Shown here: piece after piece, positions 38,034 to 46,005 of the stretch | How positions within the stretch are numbered: position 1 is the first letter of the stretch | How the letters are laid out: every line of letters starts with the position of its first letter | Source: GYS-P2D sp964522505 | GTDB lineage: Bacteria; Bacteroidota; Bacteroidia; Chitinophagales; Saprospiraceae | DNA: 64,000 nt | Reading direction: 5' to 3' | Assembly (NCBI GenBank): GCA_964522505.1 | Contig: CAZFWJ010000008.1 | Coordinates: 1-64,000, forward strand | Notes under the pieces: generated by a model | The model's database searches: none | What the model was told of the DNA's origin: nothing | The model's input: only the letters and a program-made list of their open reading frames with translations | Translations under genes and position numbers: made by a program

Positions 38034-38922
38034 ACTGAGTACTTACTATCAGAGAATTCTTTGGCTGGTATATACTGAGCTGAGATATAAGATCAGAACT
38101 GTATTTCTATTCTTTACTGCATGTTTTGCACTGTTGATATTTTATTATTGGAATCCTTCCTTTGAGGTTACTGGGTTAATTAATGAGATAATAGGCAATG
38201 GTAGCACTTCTCGAGTGATCAATGGCACTACATACACAGCTAATGGGGAAACGTTTTCGACTTCAACTGGTCAAAGAACAATTGATTTCAAGTATCATAT
38301 CCGATATTTTTCTTTGGCATTCTTCGGTTTAGGACTGGCTATCAATAGTTTACTGTTTAGTGAGTACGGCGAAGAAAAATCAAAGAGATTTCATATTACA
38401 ATTCCTGCAGCTCCAAAAGAAAAGTGGTTGGCTAAATTGATTATTTCTCTCTTGATCTACCCGATAATCTTCCTTTTGTTGTATCAATTATTTGCTTTGA
38501 TGACGTATCAGTGGAGTTCACTCAGAGGGTATGATATGGTGAAGCTAAATCTGTTGGATCCTTTGCTTTGGCGTTATGTTGGAATATATATATTGATCGC
38601 ATCCATTCTGATAGGCATAGCCACTTATTTTAGAAAAAGAGGCCTGCTTAAAATGAGTCTTTTTATGCTTCTCAGCTATTTTGGTGCAGGTGTTTTATTA
38701 AGTCTACTCGCCTTAATCCTATTCCCTACTTTTGAGTCCAGTAAGATGGTCGGCTACTTCTCATTAGAGGGGTACCAAAACTTCGTATATGCTAACGGCT
38801 TCATCTTTGATAAAAATTATATAGGGATACGGGAAATCACCACTCACCCCTTATTTTTTATTGTCTTGGCGACTATCTCCCTGATATTTAGCTACATGAA
38901 GTTCAGCGAACTCGAAGCTTAA
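38026..38922 (+). CDS. ABC-2-type transporter permease
   Basis: A 298-residue membrane protein with about six helices (approximately 22-42, 91-108, 134-158, 180-200, 209-235 and 272-292). There is an extracytoplasmic loop rich in Thr/Asn between the first two. It overlaps the upstream ATPase gene by 8 bases and is followed after 4 bases by the regulator gene. Partner of the ATPase; the exported substrate is not known. Confidence 0.88.
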   Translation: MRKLSTYYQRILWLVYTELRYKIRTVFLFFTACFALLIFYYWNPSFEVTGLINEIIGNGSTSRVINGTTYTANGETFSTSTGQRTIDFKYHIRYFSLAFFGLGLAINSLLFSEYGEEKSKRFHITIPAAPKEKWLAKLIISLLIYPIIFLLLYQLFALMTYQWSSLRGYDMVKLNLLDPLLWRYVGIYILIASILIGIATYFRKRGLLKMSLFMLLSYFGAGVLLSLLALILFPTFESSKMVGYFSLEGYQNFVYANGFIFDKNYIGIREITTHPLFFIVLATISLIFSYMKFSELEA

Positions 38923-38926
38923 CTGG

Positions 38927-39289
38927 ATGGAATTTTATAATAGCAAACCGATTTATCTACAGATTGCTGACCATGTGGTCAGACAGATCTTATCTGGTGA
39001 ACTCCCAATAGGACACCGTCTCTCCTCCGTTCGCGAGATGGCATCAGCTATCGAAGTAAACCCAAATACTATAGTCAAGGCATACAATTGGCTGTCAGAT
39101 CAAGGATTCATCAAAATGCAGCGAGGTATAGGATACTTTATCACTGAGCTAGCATATGAGCAAGCAGTATCTTTTACAAAGAAGGAGTTGATTGAAGAGG
39201 ATCTCCCTAGGATGATACGAAAAGCCAAACTACTCAATATATCTATAGAACAATTAATCAGAAATTATTCTCATGAGGAAACGAAGTAA
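38927..39289 (+). CDS. GntR-family transcriptional regulator, YtrA subfamily
   Basis: A 120-residue regulator with an N-terminal winged helix (about 8-72): IYLQIADHVVRQILSGELP, then LSSVREMASAIEVNPNTIVKAY and a GFIKMQRGIGYF wing. The C-terminal part is only about 45 residues of helix, the short form that defines the YtrA subfamily, which usually controls a neighbouring ABC transporter. Its gene sits inside that operon and overlaps the next gene by 17 bases. It probably represses the operon at the dyad 37144-37167; the inducing signal is unknown. Confidence 0.92.
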   Translation: MEFYNSKPIYLQIADHVVRQILSGELPIGHRLSSVREMASAIEVNPNTIVKAYNWLSDQGFIKMQRGIGYFITELAYEQAVSFTKKELIEEDLPRMIRKAKLLNISIEQLIRNYSHEETK

Positions 39290-40148
39290 TATCATATTGA
39301 TCGCACTCGGGTTGAGCCTATTAATAGGCTTAGGTCTTTATGCTAACCATATTAAAAATAGCATTGAACGAAAACCTCAAATGATAAGAAGAGGGATAGA
39401 AATAGTAAGAGGGGAGGAGTTTATAGAATCTTTTGACCTTAGTTATAGCCATTTACATGTGTCATTTCCATCTGTCAAAATAGATGGCAGATATGAAAAC
39501 CATATTGAGCTTGCGAGATTTGTTGAGGCCAAGAATATGGCCTTTTTAGATGTCTGTAATGACACTCTTTACATTGATTACTCTGAAGAATATACTCCAA
39601 AACTGGTAGGGACAAATGCAGAAATAGGATTAGATATTCATGTAGGAGGGGTTGGTATTAAATCTATTACTATCTCTGAGGAGGGGTCGATTATCACGCC
39701 TATTAGGCCCATCGGAAGCAAGAAGAATGGCAAGGTTATGTATAATCAATCCGATCTCGAGAGATACTCCTTGATATTTGACACACTCAATATTATTGAT
39801 GGGCCCGTACATTTGACTTTACTTGATGGTGAGGTTCTAAATATGAACAAGAAAAAAAGAGAAACAATAATAAATTCACTCAGTGGAGTAGTGGATAATG
39901 TAAACATTGAATATGATGATACTGGAGAATTCAATTTAATGGCAGGTTCTCTCAAATGTGAGAATGTATGGATCAATACAAACAAGAATACTTTAGGATT
40001 GACAGAGGGTAGACTGAATATTAATCCCACTTCAACACTATCGGCCAATTTATATGGAACCATGGATATCTACTATAGCACTGATCCAGTGGTTACGAAG
40101 TACGAGCATTCTATAGGTAGGTTGATTCATCATCCTAAAGGGTGGTAG
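39273..40148 (+). CDS. Membrane-anchored protein of the ABC operon, GIN/DUF2807-like end
   Basis: A 291-residue protein with a single N-terminal membrane helix (about 7-25) and a large extracytoplasmic beta-rich part. The last 45 residues (ANLYGTMDIYYSTDP... HSIGRLIHH) resemble the end of GIN/DUF2807 beta-helix proteins. It overlaps the regulator gene by 17 bases and so belongs to the YtrA-type operon. A role in envelope sensing or as an accessory to the transporter is inference. Confidence 0.72.
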   Translation: MRKRSNIILIALGLSLLIGLGLYANHIKNSIERKPQMIRRGIEIVRGEEFIESFDLSYSHLHVSFPSVKIDGRYENHIELARFVEAKNMAFLDVCNDTLYIDYSEEYTPKLVGTNAEIGLDIHVGGVGIKSITISEEGSIITPIRPIGSKKNGKVMYNQSDLERYSLIFDTLNIIDGPVHLTLLDGEVLNMNKKKRETIINSLSGVVDNVNIEYDDTGEFNLMAGSLKCENVWINTNKNTLGLTEGRLNINPTSTLSANLYGTMDIYYSTDPVVTKYEHSIGRLIHHPKGW

Positions 40149-40155
40149 TGCCATC

Positions 40156-41178
40156 TCACCTCAATATCCTTTCCTGATTCAACCACTTGCGATATACGGA
40201 AGCATTGCGCTCATGCTGACGATTGTCCACTGCAAAAGCGTGACCAGCGTTATAGCCAGGCTTTGCACAGAAGAACAAGTAGTCGTGCTCTTCAGCATGT
40301 AGCACCGCTTCAATCGATGACTTGGACGGCATGCATATCGGACCTGGAGGTAGACCTTCATGGAGATAAGTATTGTAAGGAGTATCCTGTGCGAGATGTC
40401 GATTCAGGACTCGGCGTATGGTAAAGTCTCCAATACCAAATACTACCGTCGGGTCGGCTTGAAGCTTTACTCCCTGCTCTAATCTGTTCAGATATACTCC
40501 TGCGATTATAGGCCGTTCTGACGTGCTATTACTTTCTTTTTCGACAATAGACGCAAGTGTAGAAATCTCTGCCGGTGACATGTCGAGAGTATTGACTCGC
40601 TCAGTGTGCTTAGCCCAGTATATGTCATATTCACCTTTCATTTTGGAGAAAAATCCCTTAGCATCGGTATTCCAATACATTTCGTACGTATCGGGGAGAA
40701 TCATTGAGATAATTGTCTCGGGCTTAAACCCATACTCTTCAATCAATGAGGCGTCATTGAAGAGTGCCAGGATCTCAATTGAGTCTGGTTCGATCTTCTT
40801 GGCAACCACACCTGCGATATCCTCAACGGTTCTTGCATTGCTAATGGTGAGTTTTATTGGTGACTGTCGCCCAGCTCGCAGCGCAGATATAATCTGTTTG
40901 TTGGACCAGTTAGGCTGGATGATGTATCGACCCGAAGGGATCTGATCTGGTCCATATTTCATCAGTCTACTCACTTGAGTAAATGACCAATTATTTACCA
41001 ATACAGAATCAGTTATGAGTTGATTTTGTAGCTCTTCATAGGTGGTTTGGCTCTTGATGTAGAGTTCATAGGGCTCAGAAATATTAGTATTGGGCTCAAA
41101 TATCCACTTGTAGCCCATATATCCTGCTACGGCCACGAGTAAAAGCAGAATAAATCCTATCCGTAGGATGGCCTTCAT
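40156..41178 (-). CDS. mltG: Endolytic murein transglycosylase MltG
   Basis: A 340-residue YceG/MltG protein, which cuts nascent glycan strands at the cytoplasmic membrane and so sets peptidoglycan chain length. One N-terminal membrane helix (about 5-25) precedes a LysM-like region. The catalytic domain shows LPDTYEMYW (about 161-169), the ASIVEKES motif with the catalytic Glu (about 209-216), GVYLNRLEQGVKLQADPTV and the ending YFCAKP-like segment. It follows panB by 6 bp, so the two are co-transcribed. Confidence 0.93.
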   Translation of the reverse strand: MKAILRIGFILLLLVAVAGYMGYKWIFEPNTNISEPYELYIKSQTTYEELQNQLITDSVLVNNWSFTQVSRLMKYGPDQIPSGRYIIQPNWSNKQIISALRAGRQSPIKLTISNARTVEDIAGVVAKKIEPDSIEILALFNDASLIEEYGFKPETIISMILPDTYEMYWNTDAKGFFSKMKGEYDIYWAKHTERVNTLDMSPAEISTLASIVEKESNSTSERPIIAGVYLNRLEQGVKLQADPTVVFGIGDFTIRRVLNRHLAQDTPYNTYLHEGLPPGPICMPSKSSIEAVLHAEEHDYLFFCAKPGYNAGHAFAVDNRQHERNASVYRKWLNQERILR

Positions 41179-41184
41179 AGCGGG

Positions 41185-42003
41185 TTAGTATTGTTCTTTG
41201 TCATTAGGGAAATCTTGACGCTTCACGTCGAGCATATACTGTTGAGCGGCGTGCTTGATGGTACCATAGAGATCGAGATACCTTCTCAGGAACCTCGGCT
41301 TAAAATCCTTGGTAATCCCCAGTAGATCATGTGTGACCAAGACTTGACCATCTGTATGTGGCCCTGCCCCAATACCTATAGTTGGGATACTTATTTTTTC
41401 GCTTACTTGCTTGGCAAGTTTGGCAGGGATTTTTTCGAGTACTACGCCGAAGCAGCCCGTCTCATCCAGCAGAGCAGCATCTTTGAGAAGTCGATTGGCT
41501 TCCTCTTCTTCCTTCGCTCTGACTGTATATGTGCCAAACTTATAGATGGACTGTGGCGTCAATCCCAAATGCCCCATGACTGGTATGCCTGCGCTTAGAA
41601 TTTTCTTTACGGACTCTATAATTTCTTCTCCGCCCTCGAGTTTAACTGCATGAGCGCCAGACTCTTTCATAATGCGAATCGCAGATTCCAAAGCCTTCAT
41701 CTTGTTTCCTTGGTAGGTCCCAAAAGGGAGATCAACAACTACAAACGAACGCTTGACACCTCTGATGACAGACTGTGCGTGATAGATCATTTGATCGAGC
41801 GTAATCGGAAGGGTAGTTTCATGGCCAGCCATAACATTGGAGGCGCTATCGCCTACTAGCAAAACCTCGATTCCCGCTTCGTCAAGTATCCTTGCCATAG
41901 AGAAATCGTAAGCCGTGAGCATCGATATTTTTTCTCCTTGCACCTTCATGTTTTTAAGAACATGAGTAGTAATTCGCTTCACCTCCTTAATAGCAGCTGA
42001 CAT
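41185..42003 (-). CDS. panB: 3-methyl-2-oxobutanoate hydroxymethyltransferase PanB
   Basis: A 272-residue cytosolic enzyme that adds a hydroxymethyl group from methylene-THF to alpha-ketoisovalerate, the first step of pantothenate (vitamin B5/CoA) synthesis. Family motifs are plain: LTAYDFSMARILDEAG, LLVGDSASNVMAGHETTLP, a VVVDLPFGTY segment with metal-binding Asp, and a KLEGG loop (about 121-125). Full length. It lies 6 bp upstream of mltG and 69 bp downstream of a thioredoxin-like gene. Confidence 0.95.
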   Translation of the reverse strand: MSAAIKEVKRITTHVLKNMKVQGEKISMLTAYDFSMARILDEAGIEVLLVGDSASNVMAGHETTLPITLDQMIYHAQSVIRGVKRSFVVVDLPFGTYQGNKMKALESAIRIMKESGAHAVKLEGGEEIIESVKKILSAGIPVMGHLGLTPQSIYKFGTYTVRAKEEEEANRLLKDAALLDETGCFGVVLEKIPAKLAKQVSEKISIPTIGIGAGPHTDGQVLVTHDLLGITKDFKPRFLRRYLDLYGTIKHAAQQYMLDVKRQDFPNDKEQY

Positions 42004-42072
42004 TTGTTTGGTATTAGTTTAGTTAGTTAGAAGTGCCAAATTAACTGATTTTTGGTTTGACCAATAATTCAA

Positions 42073-42642
42073 CTACTCTTTTGTCCAGGAGGTTAATATC
42101 ATTTCATAGTAGGGTAGGTTATTCATGGACATTTTGGTGCGTCCATCTACGATCTCACCTTTCATAAATACGCCTGAGGTGATCTCTGATATGATGCCAT
42201 ATTCATCGATGAATAGGTTGACGGGATATTGCCTCACGCCCAGTTCATCAAATAGGTTGGAACCATCAAAAAACAGGTCCCATGATAGCTCATTTATTTG
42301 GAGTATCCGATCTGTATGTGATTTTTGTTCCTTAGAGATCGCCACGAAATTTATACCCTGGTCTTCATAGTGTTCTTTCAATTCGTTTAGCTCTGGAAAT
42401 TCTTGGATACATGGTCGACAAGTCACACTCCATAGGTTGATATGTATTTTTTCTCCCCTGTACTTTTGGAGCTCAGCAATGAGTTCATCAGTGATCAAAG
42501 TATCTATTTGCTGCCCTATGAGATCTTGATACATAGTTCGCTCTCGCTTGATCAGTGGATTATAGCTGCTCTCAGGAACAATTTGTCCAAACGAACTTAT
42601 TCCAAAGAAGCCAATCAACGATAAGAGTATTATATATCTCAC
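42073..42642 (-). CDS. TlpA/thioredoxin-like periplasmic protein
   Basis: A 189-residue thioredoxin-fold protein with a signal peptide (residues 1-20, ending FGQ). The active site is CRPC (Cys 75 and 78) in the segment INLWSVTCRPCIQEFP. A cis-Pro region QYPVNLFID follows. It is probably a periplasmic thiol:disulfide reductase or peroxide-linked redoxin of the TlpA/ResA group. It has its own -7 box upstream and is likely the first gene of a unit with panB and mltG. Confidence 0.85.
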   Translation of the reverse strand: MRYIILLSLIGFFGISSFGQIVPESSYNPLIKRERTMYQDLIGQQIDTLITDELIAELQKYRGEKIHINLWSVTCRPCIQEFPELNELKEHYEDQGINFVAISKEQKSHTDRILQINELSWDLFFDGSNLFDELGVRQYPVNLFIDEYGIISEITSGVFMKGEIVDGRTKMSMNNLPYYEMILTSWTKE

Positions 42643-42712
42643 AAGGATGAAACGAATGTGTCAACATAAAGAATGTATCCATTCTGTTAAATTGACTGTC
42701 ATAATGTAGGTA

Positions 42713-42720
42713 CAAAGATA
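42713..42720 (-). promoter_or_regulatory. Bacteroidota-type -7 box for the TlpA-like gene
   Basis: On the minus strand this reads TATCTTTG followed by TA, an exact TAnnTTTG box. It lies about 70 bases upstream of the TlpA-like start. No clear -33 TTG is visible at the right distance. Confidence 0.55.
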
Positions 42721-42872
42721 GCTAGACTGCCTTATTGTCACCATGCTGTCAGGCGAAACCGACAAAATGCTGACAAAAAGAGTGCATTCGGCCCAGAAAT
42801 CGCATTGGCATATCTATTGACATAGTAAGGCGTACAACATCACATTTTTAGAACATAAGTAAATCATAATAA

Positions 42873-44786
42873 ATGGGTAAAATAATAGGAATTGACTTAG
42901 GTACTACCAACTCTTGCGTTGCAGTAATGGAAGGAAAAGAACCTGTAGTGATCCCTAATGATGAGGGGCGTCGTACAACACCTTCAGTATTGGCATTTCT
43001 AGATAATGGCGAGCGTAAAGTTGGAGACCCTGCCAAACGTCAGGCCATTACCAATCCCTTAAAGACTATTTCGTCTATTAAGAGATTTATGGGTAGAAGA
43101 TTTAGCGAACTGGGTACAGATGTTAATCGTATGCCATACGCTGTTGTCAAAGGTGATAATGACACAGTACGTGTTGATATCGATGGCAAGAAATATAGTC
43201 CTCAAGAGTTGAGTGCTATGGTACTTCAAAAGATGAAGAAAACTGCAGAGGATTTCTTAGGACAAGAAGTAACAGAGGCAGTGATCACTGTACCGGCATA
43301 TTTCAATGATTCTCAGCGTCAAGCGACTAAGGAGGCAGGAGAAATAGCAGGTCTTGATGTCAAGAGAATAATTAATGAGCCGACAGCTGCTGCATTAGCA
43401 TATGGTCTTGATAAGAAGGACAAAGATGCTACGATAGCAGTATATGACTTAGGTGGAGGTACTTTTGATATTTCTATTCTTGAGTTAGGAGATGGCGTAT
43501 TTGAGGTTAAGTCTACTAATGGTGATACACGATTGGGAGGTGATGACTTTGATGAGGTGATCATAGACTTCTTGGCAGAGACATTTGAAAATCAAGAAGC
43601 GATGGATCTACGCAAAGATCCTATGGCACTGCAGAGACTAAAAGACGCCGCAGAAAAGGCTAAGATTGAGCTGTCTTCATCTACGGAGACAGAAGTGAAC
43701 TTACCTTATGTTACGGCCAAGGATGGAGTGCCTAAGCACCTTGTAGTTAAACTCAGTCGAGCAAAATTTGAGCAGCTAGCTGATGACCTTGTGAAAAGAT
43801 CTTTATCTCCATGCGCTGAAGCTCTTAAAGATGCTGGATTGAGCAAAAATGATATTGATGAGGTAATCCTAGTGGGAGGATCTACTCGTATCCCTAAGAT
43901 ACAGCAGGCAGTAGAGGAGTTCTTTGGCAAGAAGCCTAACAGATCAGTAAACCCCGATGAAGTAGTTGCGGTAGGCGCTTCTATTCAAGGAGGCGTGCTT
44001 AGTGGCGACGTTCAGGACGTACTACTACTCGATGTGACACCACTTTCTCTTGGAATCGAGACAATGGGTGGAGTTTATGACGTAGTTATAGAGGCCAACT
44101 CAACGATACCGACTAAGAAATCTAAGGTTTATTCTACTGCGGCAGATAATCAGCCTTCAGTTGAAATTCATATTCTACAGGGCGAAAGACCTATGGCAGC
44201 ACAAAATAGATCTGTAGGTAGATTTATTCTCGACGGGATACCGCCAGCGCCTAGAGGCGTACCACAAGTTGAGGTGTCATTTGATATTGATGCTAATGGT
44301 ATCTTAAGTGTATCTGCTAAAGATAAGGGAACAGGTAAGGAGCAGAATATCAGAATCGAAGCTTCTACAGGCTTGTCACAAGAGGAGATCGACAAGATGA
44401 AAGCTGAAGCTGAAGCCAATGCTGATTCAGATAAAGCAGCTCGTGAAAAAGTAGATAAGCTAAATGCTGCAGATTCACTTGTATTCCAAACTGAAAAGCA
44501 GATTACCGAATATGGTGATAAGATACCTGCAGAAAAGAAAGAGGCTATCGAAAATGCCGTTGTAGAGCTCAAAGAGGCTCATAAAGTCGAAGACATCGCT
44601 AAGATTGATAGCGCCACAGAGACACTTAACGCGGCTTGGCAGGCGGCCAGTCAAGATATCTACAATGCACAGCAAGCGGAAAGTGGAGATGCTGCCGAAG
44701 CAACTGCAGACGCACCAGACAGCGGGTCCGATAATACAGAAGACGTCACAGATGTAGAGTTTGAGGAAGTGGATGATACTAAGTAA
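42873..44786 (+). CDS. dnaK: Molecular chaperone DnaK (Hsp70)
   Basis: A 637-residue Hsp70. ATPase signatures are IGIDLGTTNSCVAVMEG (residues 4-20), AVYDLGGGTFDISI (about 190-203) and VILVGGSTRIPKIQ (about 330-343). The substrate-binding domain (about 385-500) and a helical lid follow, and the C-terminus ends DVEFEEVDDTK, matching the canonical tail. Cytosolic chaperone that works with DnaJ and GrpE, neither of which is present here. It is monocistronic: a terminator follows and the upstream gene is divergent. No CIRCE element was found upstream. Confidence 0.97.
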   Translation: MGKIIGIDLGTTNSCVAVMEGKEPVVIPNDEGRRTTPSVLAFLDNGERKVGDPAKRQAITNPLKTISSIKRFMGRRFSELGTDVNRMPYAVVKGDNDTVRVDIDGKKYSPQELSAMVLQKMKKTAEDFLGQEVTEAVITVPAYFNDSQRQATKEAGEIAGLDVKRIINEPTAAALAYGLDKKDKDATIAVYDLGGGTFDISILELGDGVFEVKSTNGDTRLGGDDFDEVIIDFLAETFENQEAMDLRKDPMALQRLKDAAEKAKIELSSSTETEVNLPYVTAKDGVPKHLVVKLSRAKFEQLADDLVKRSLSPCAEALKDAGLSKNDIDEVILVGGSTRIPKIQQAVEEFFGKKPNRSVNPDEVVAVGASIQGGVLSGDVQDVLLLDVTPLSLGIETMGGVYDVVIEANSTIPTKKSKVYSTAADNQPSVEIHILQGERPMAAQNRSVGRFILDGIPPAPRGVPQVEVSFDIDANGILSVSAKDKGTGKEQNIRIEASTGLSQEEIDKMKAEAEANADSDKAAREKVDKLNAADSLVFQTEKQITEYGDKIPAEKKEAIENAVVELKEAHKVEDIAKIDSATETLNAAWQAASQDIYNAQQAESGDAAEATADAPDSGSDNTEDVTDVEFEEVDDTK

Positions 44787-44834
44787 GAGGATAGAGGATA
44801 GTCAGTGACTGTTCTGTAACCTAACGTAATAATG

Positions 44835-44863
44835 AGCCTATGGGTTAAACCCCATAGGCTTTT
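44835..44863 (+). terminator. Terminator after dnaK
   Basis: A 10-bp perfect stem AGCCTATGGG/CCCATAGGCT (44835-44844 with 44851-44860) with a short T run. 48 bp after the dnaK stop. Confidence 0.85.
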
Positions 44864-45062
44864 GTGGTTTAAAGCCCAGTTGGAATCGATAAATGACCGA
44901 TCAAGGTCGAAAATCACCTCCATCGTCAATTGTTTTTGCAAATAGTTGAAAATATCTATGAAATACTTAACAATAAGTCGAGACTTCCTCAGACATTCAC
45001 GTATCAACTAGGTACGGTTTCAATTCTGCAACCGTAAACTACTAATTAAACAAACAGAACTT

Positions 45063-45971
45063 ATGAACTCACGATTTTTAGCCCTCCTAATCATCCTACT
45101 ACTATGGTTGCTATTAGGAACGTTTTTATTTAATAAGTATTTATGTGGCGCTTCAGCACCAACTGCTCCTACACCAGCAGTTGTACCAGTGGCTCCTGCA
45201 GTATCTGGATGTGATGGCGAGTGGGTGATCCGTGATCGAACAGCTCTCAATGTGTCATCTTCAGGATATGTACAATTTCCGAGATCATCTTTTACGGCAG
45301 TGACGCCGAGTCAAGCGGTAACGACCAGCTTGAATGAAACAGCCCAATACTTAGTATCAAACAGTGACAGAGAACTTACAATCACAGGCTACTATGATGC
45401 TAATGAGGCGAATAGTAGTATCTACTCAGATATTGGTCTTGCTCGAGCTAATGCTATCGTGAGAATGCTAATTAGTCAGGGTGTGCCAGCACGACAGCTG
45501 GCCATCGCTTCGGAATCGGCTCCAAATGATTGCTTTAATGGTGATACCCTACGCAAAGGAGCCACATTCACCTTTGCAGAAGCTAGTGATAATAGTGCGC
45601 GCCTCGAAAGAATACGAAGTCGATTTACTGTCGAGCCAATCACCGTATACTTCGGGACTAATCAAGACGAATTAAATTTAACTTCACAGCAGCGTTCAGA
45701 CTTTGCTGAGATTATCTACTACTTAGATAATGTCGATGGCTCAGGACTCTCAATAGATGGACACACGGACAGCGTGGGTAATAGACAGGCAAATATTAAT
45801 CTGTCGCAGGGTAGAGCAAATTTTGTGAGAGAATATCTCACCAATAATGGAAACATCGCCGCTAGCAAAATGAGCACGAATGGCTTCGGGCCAGACAATC
45901 CTATTGATACCAATGCGACTCCTGAGGGTAAGGCTAATAATAGACGTGTCGAAGTAAAATTGAACCTGTAA
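45063..45971 (+). CDS. OmpA-family protein
   Basis: A 302-residue protein with an N-terminal membrane helix (about 5-25) that may act as an uncleaved anchor, an Ala/Pro/Val-rich linker and a first OmpA-like half (about 100-175). It ends with a canonical OmpA C-terminal peptidoglycan-binding domain (about 195-302) with YFGTNQDELNL, SIDGHTDSVGNRQANINLS and NNRRVEVKL. It anchors to the cell wall by binding diaminopimelate. 34 bp upstream of the coiled-coil protein gene, so probably co-transcribed with it and perhaps working with it. Confidence 0.9.
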   Translation: MNSRFLALLIILLLWLLLGTFLFNKYLCGASAPTAPTPAVVPVAPAVSGCDGEWVIRDRTALNVSSSGYVQFPRSSFTAVTPSQAVTTSLNETAQYLVSNSDRELTITGYYDANEANSSIYSDIGLARANAIVRMLISQGVPARQLAIASESAPNDCFNGDTLRKGATFTFAEASDNSARLERIRSRFTVEPITVYFGTNQDELNLTSQQRSDFAEIIYYLDNVDGSGLSIDGHTDSVGNRQANINLSQGRANFVREYLTNNGNIAASKMSTNGFGPDNPIDTNATPEGKANNRRVEVKLNL

Positions 45972-46005
45972 TAACGTATAACTGAACTATTAAAGAATTA
46001 TAGAA

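Noticed and set aside
42721..42872. Possible CIRCE heat-shock element upstream of dnaK
   Set aside because: A GAGTGC half-site is present near 42780, but no matching TTAGCACTC arm lies nine bases upstream.
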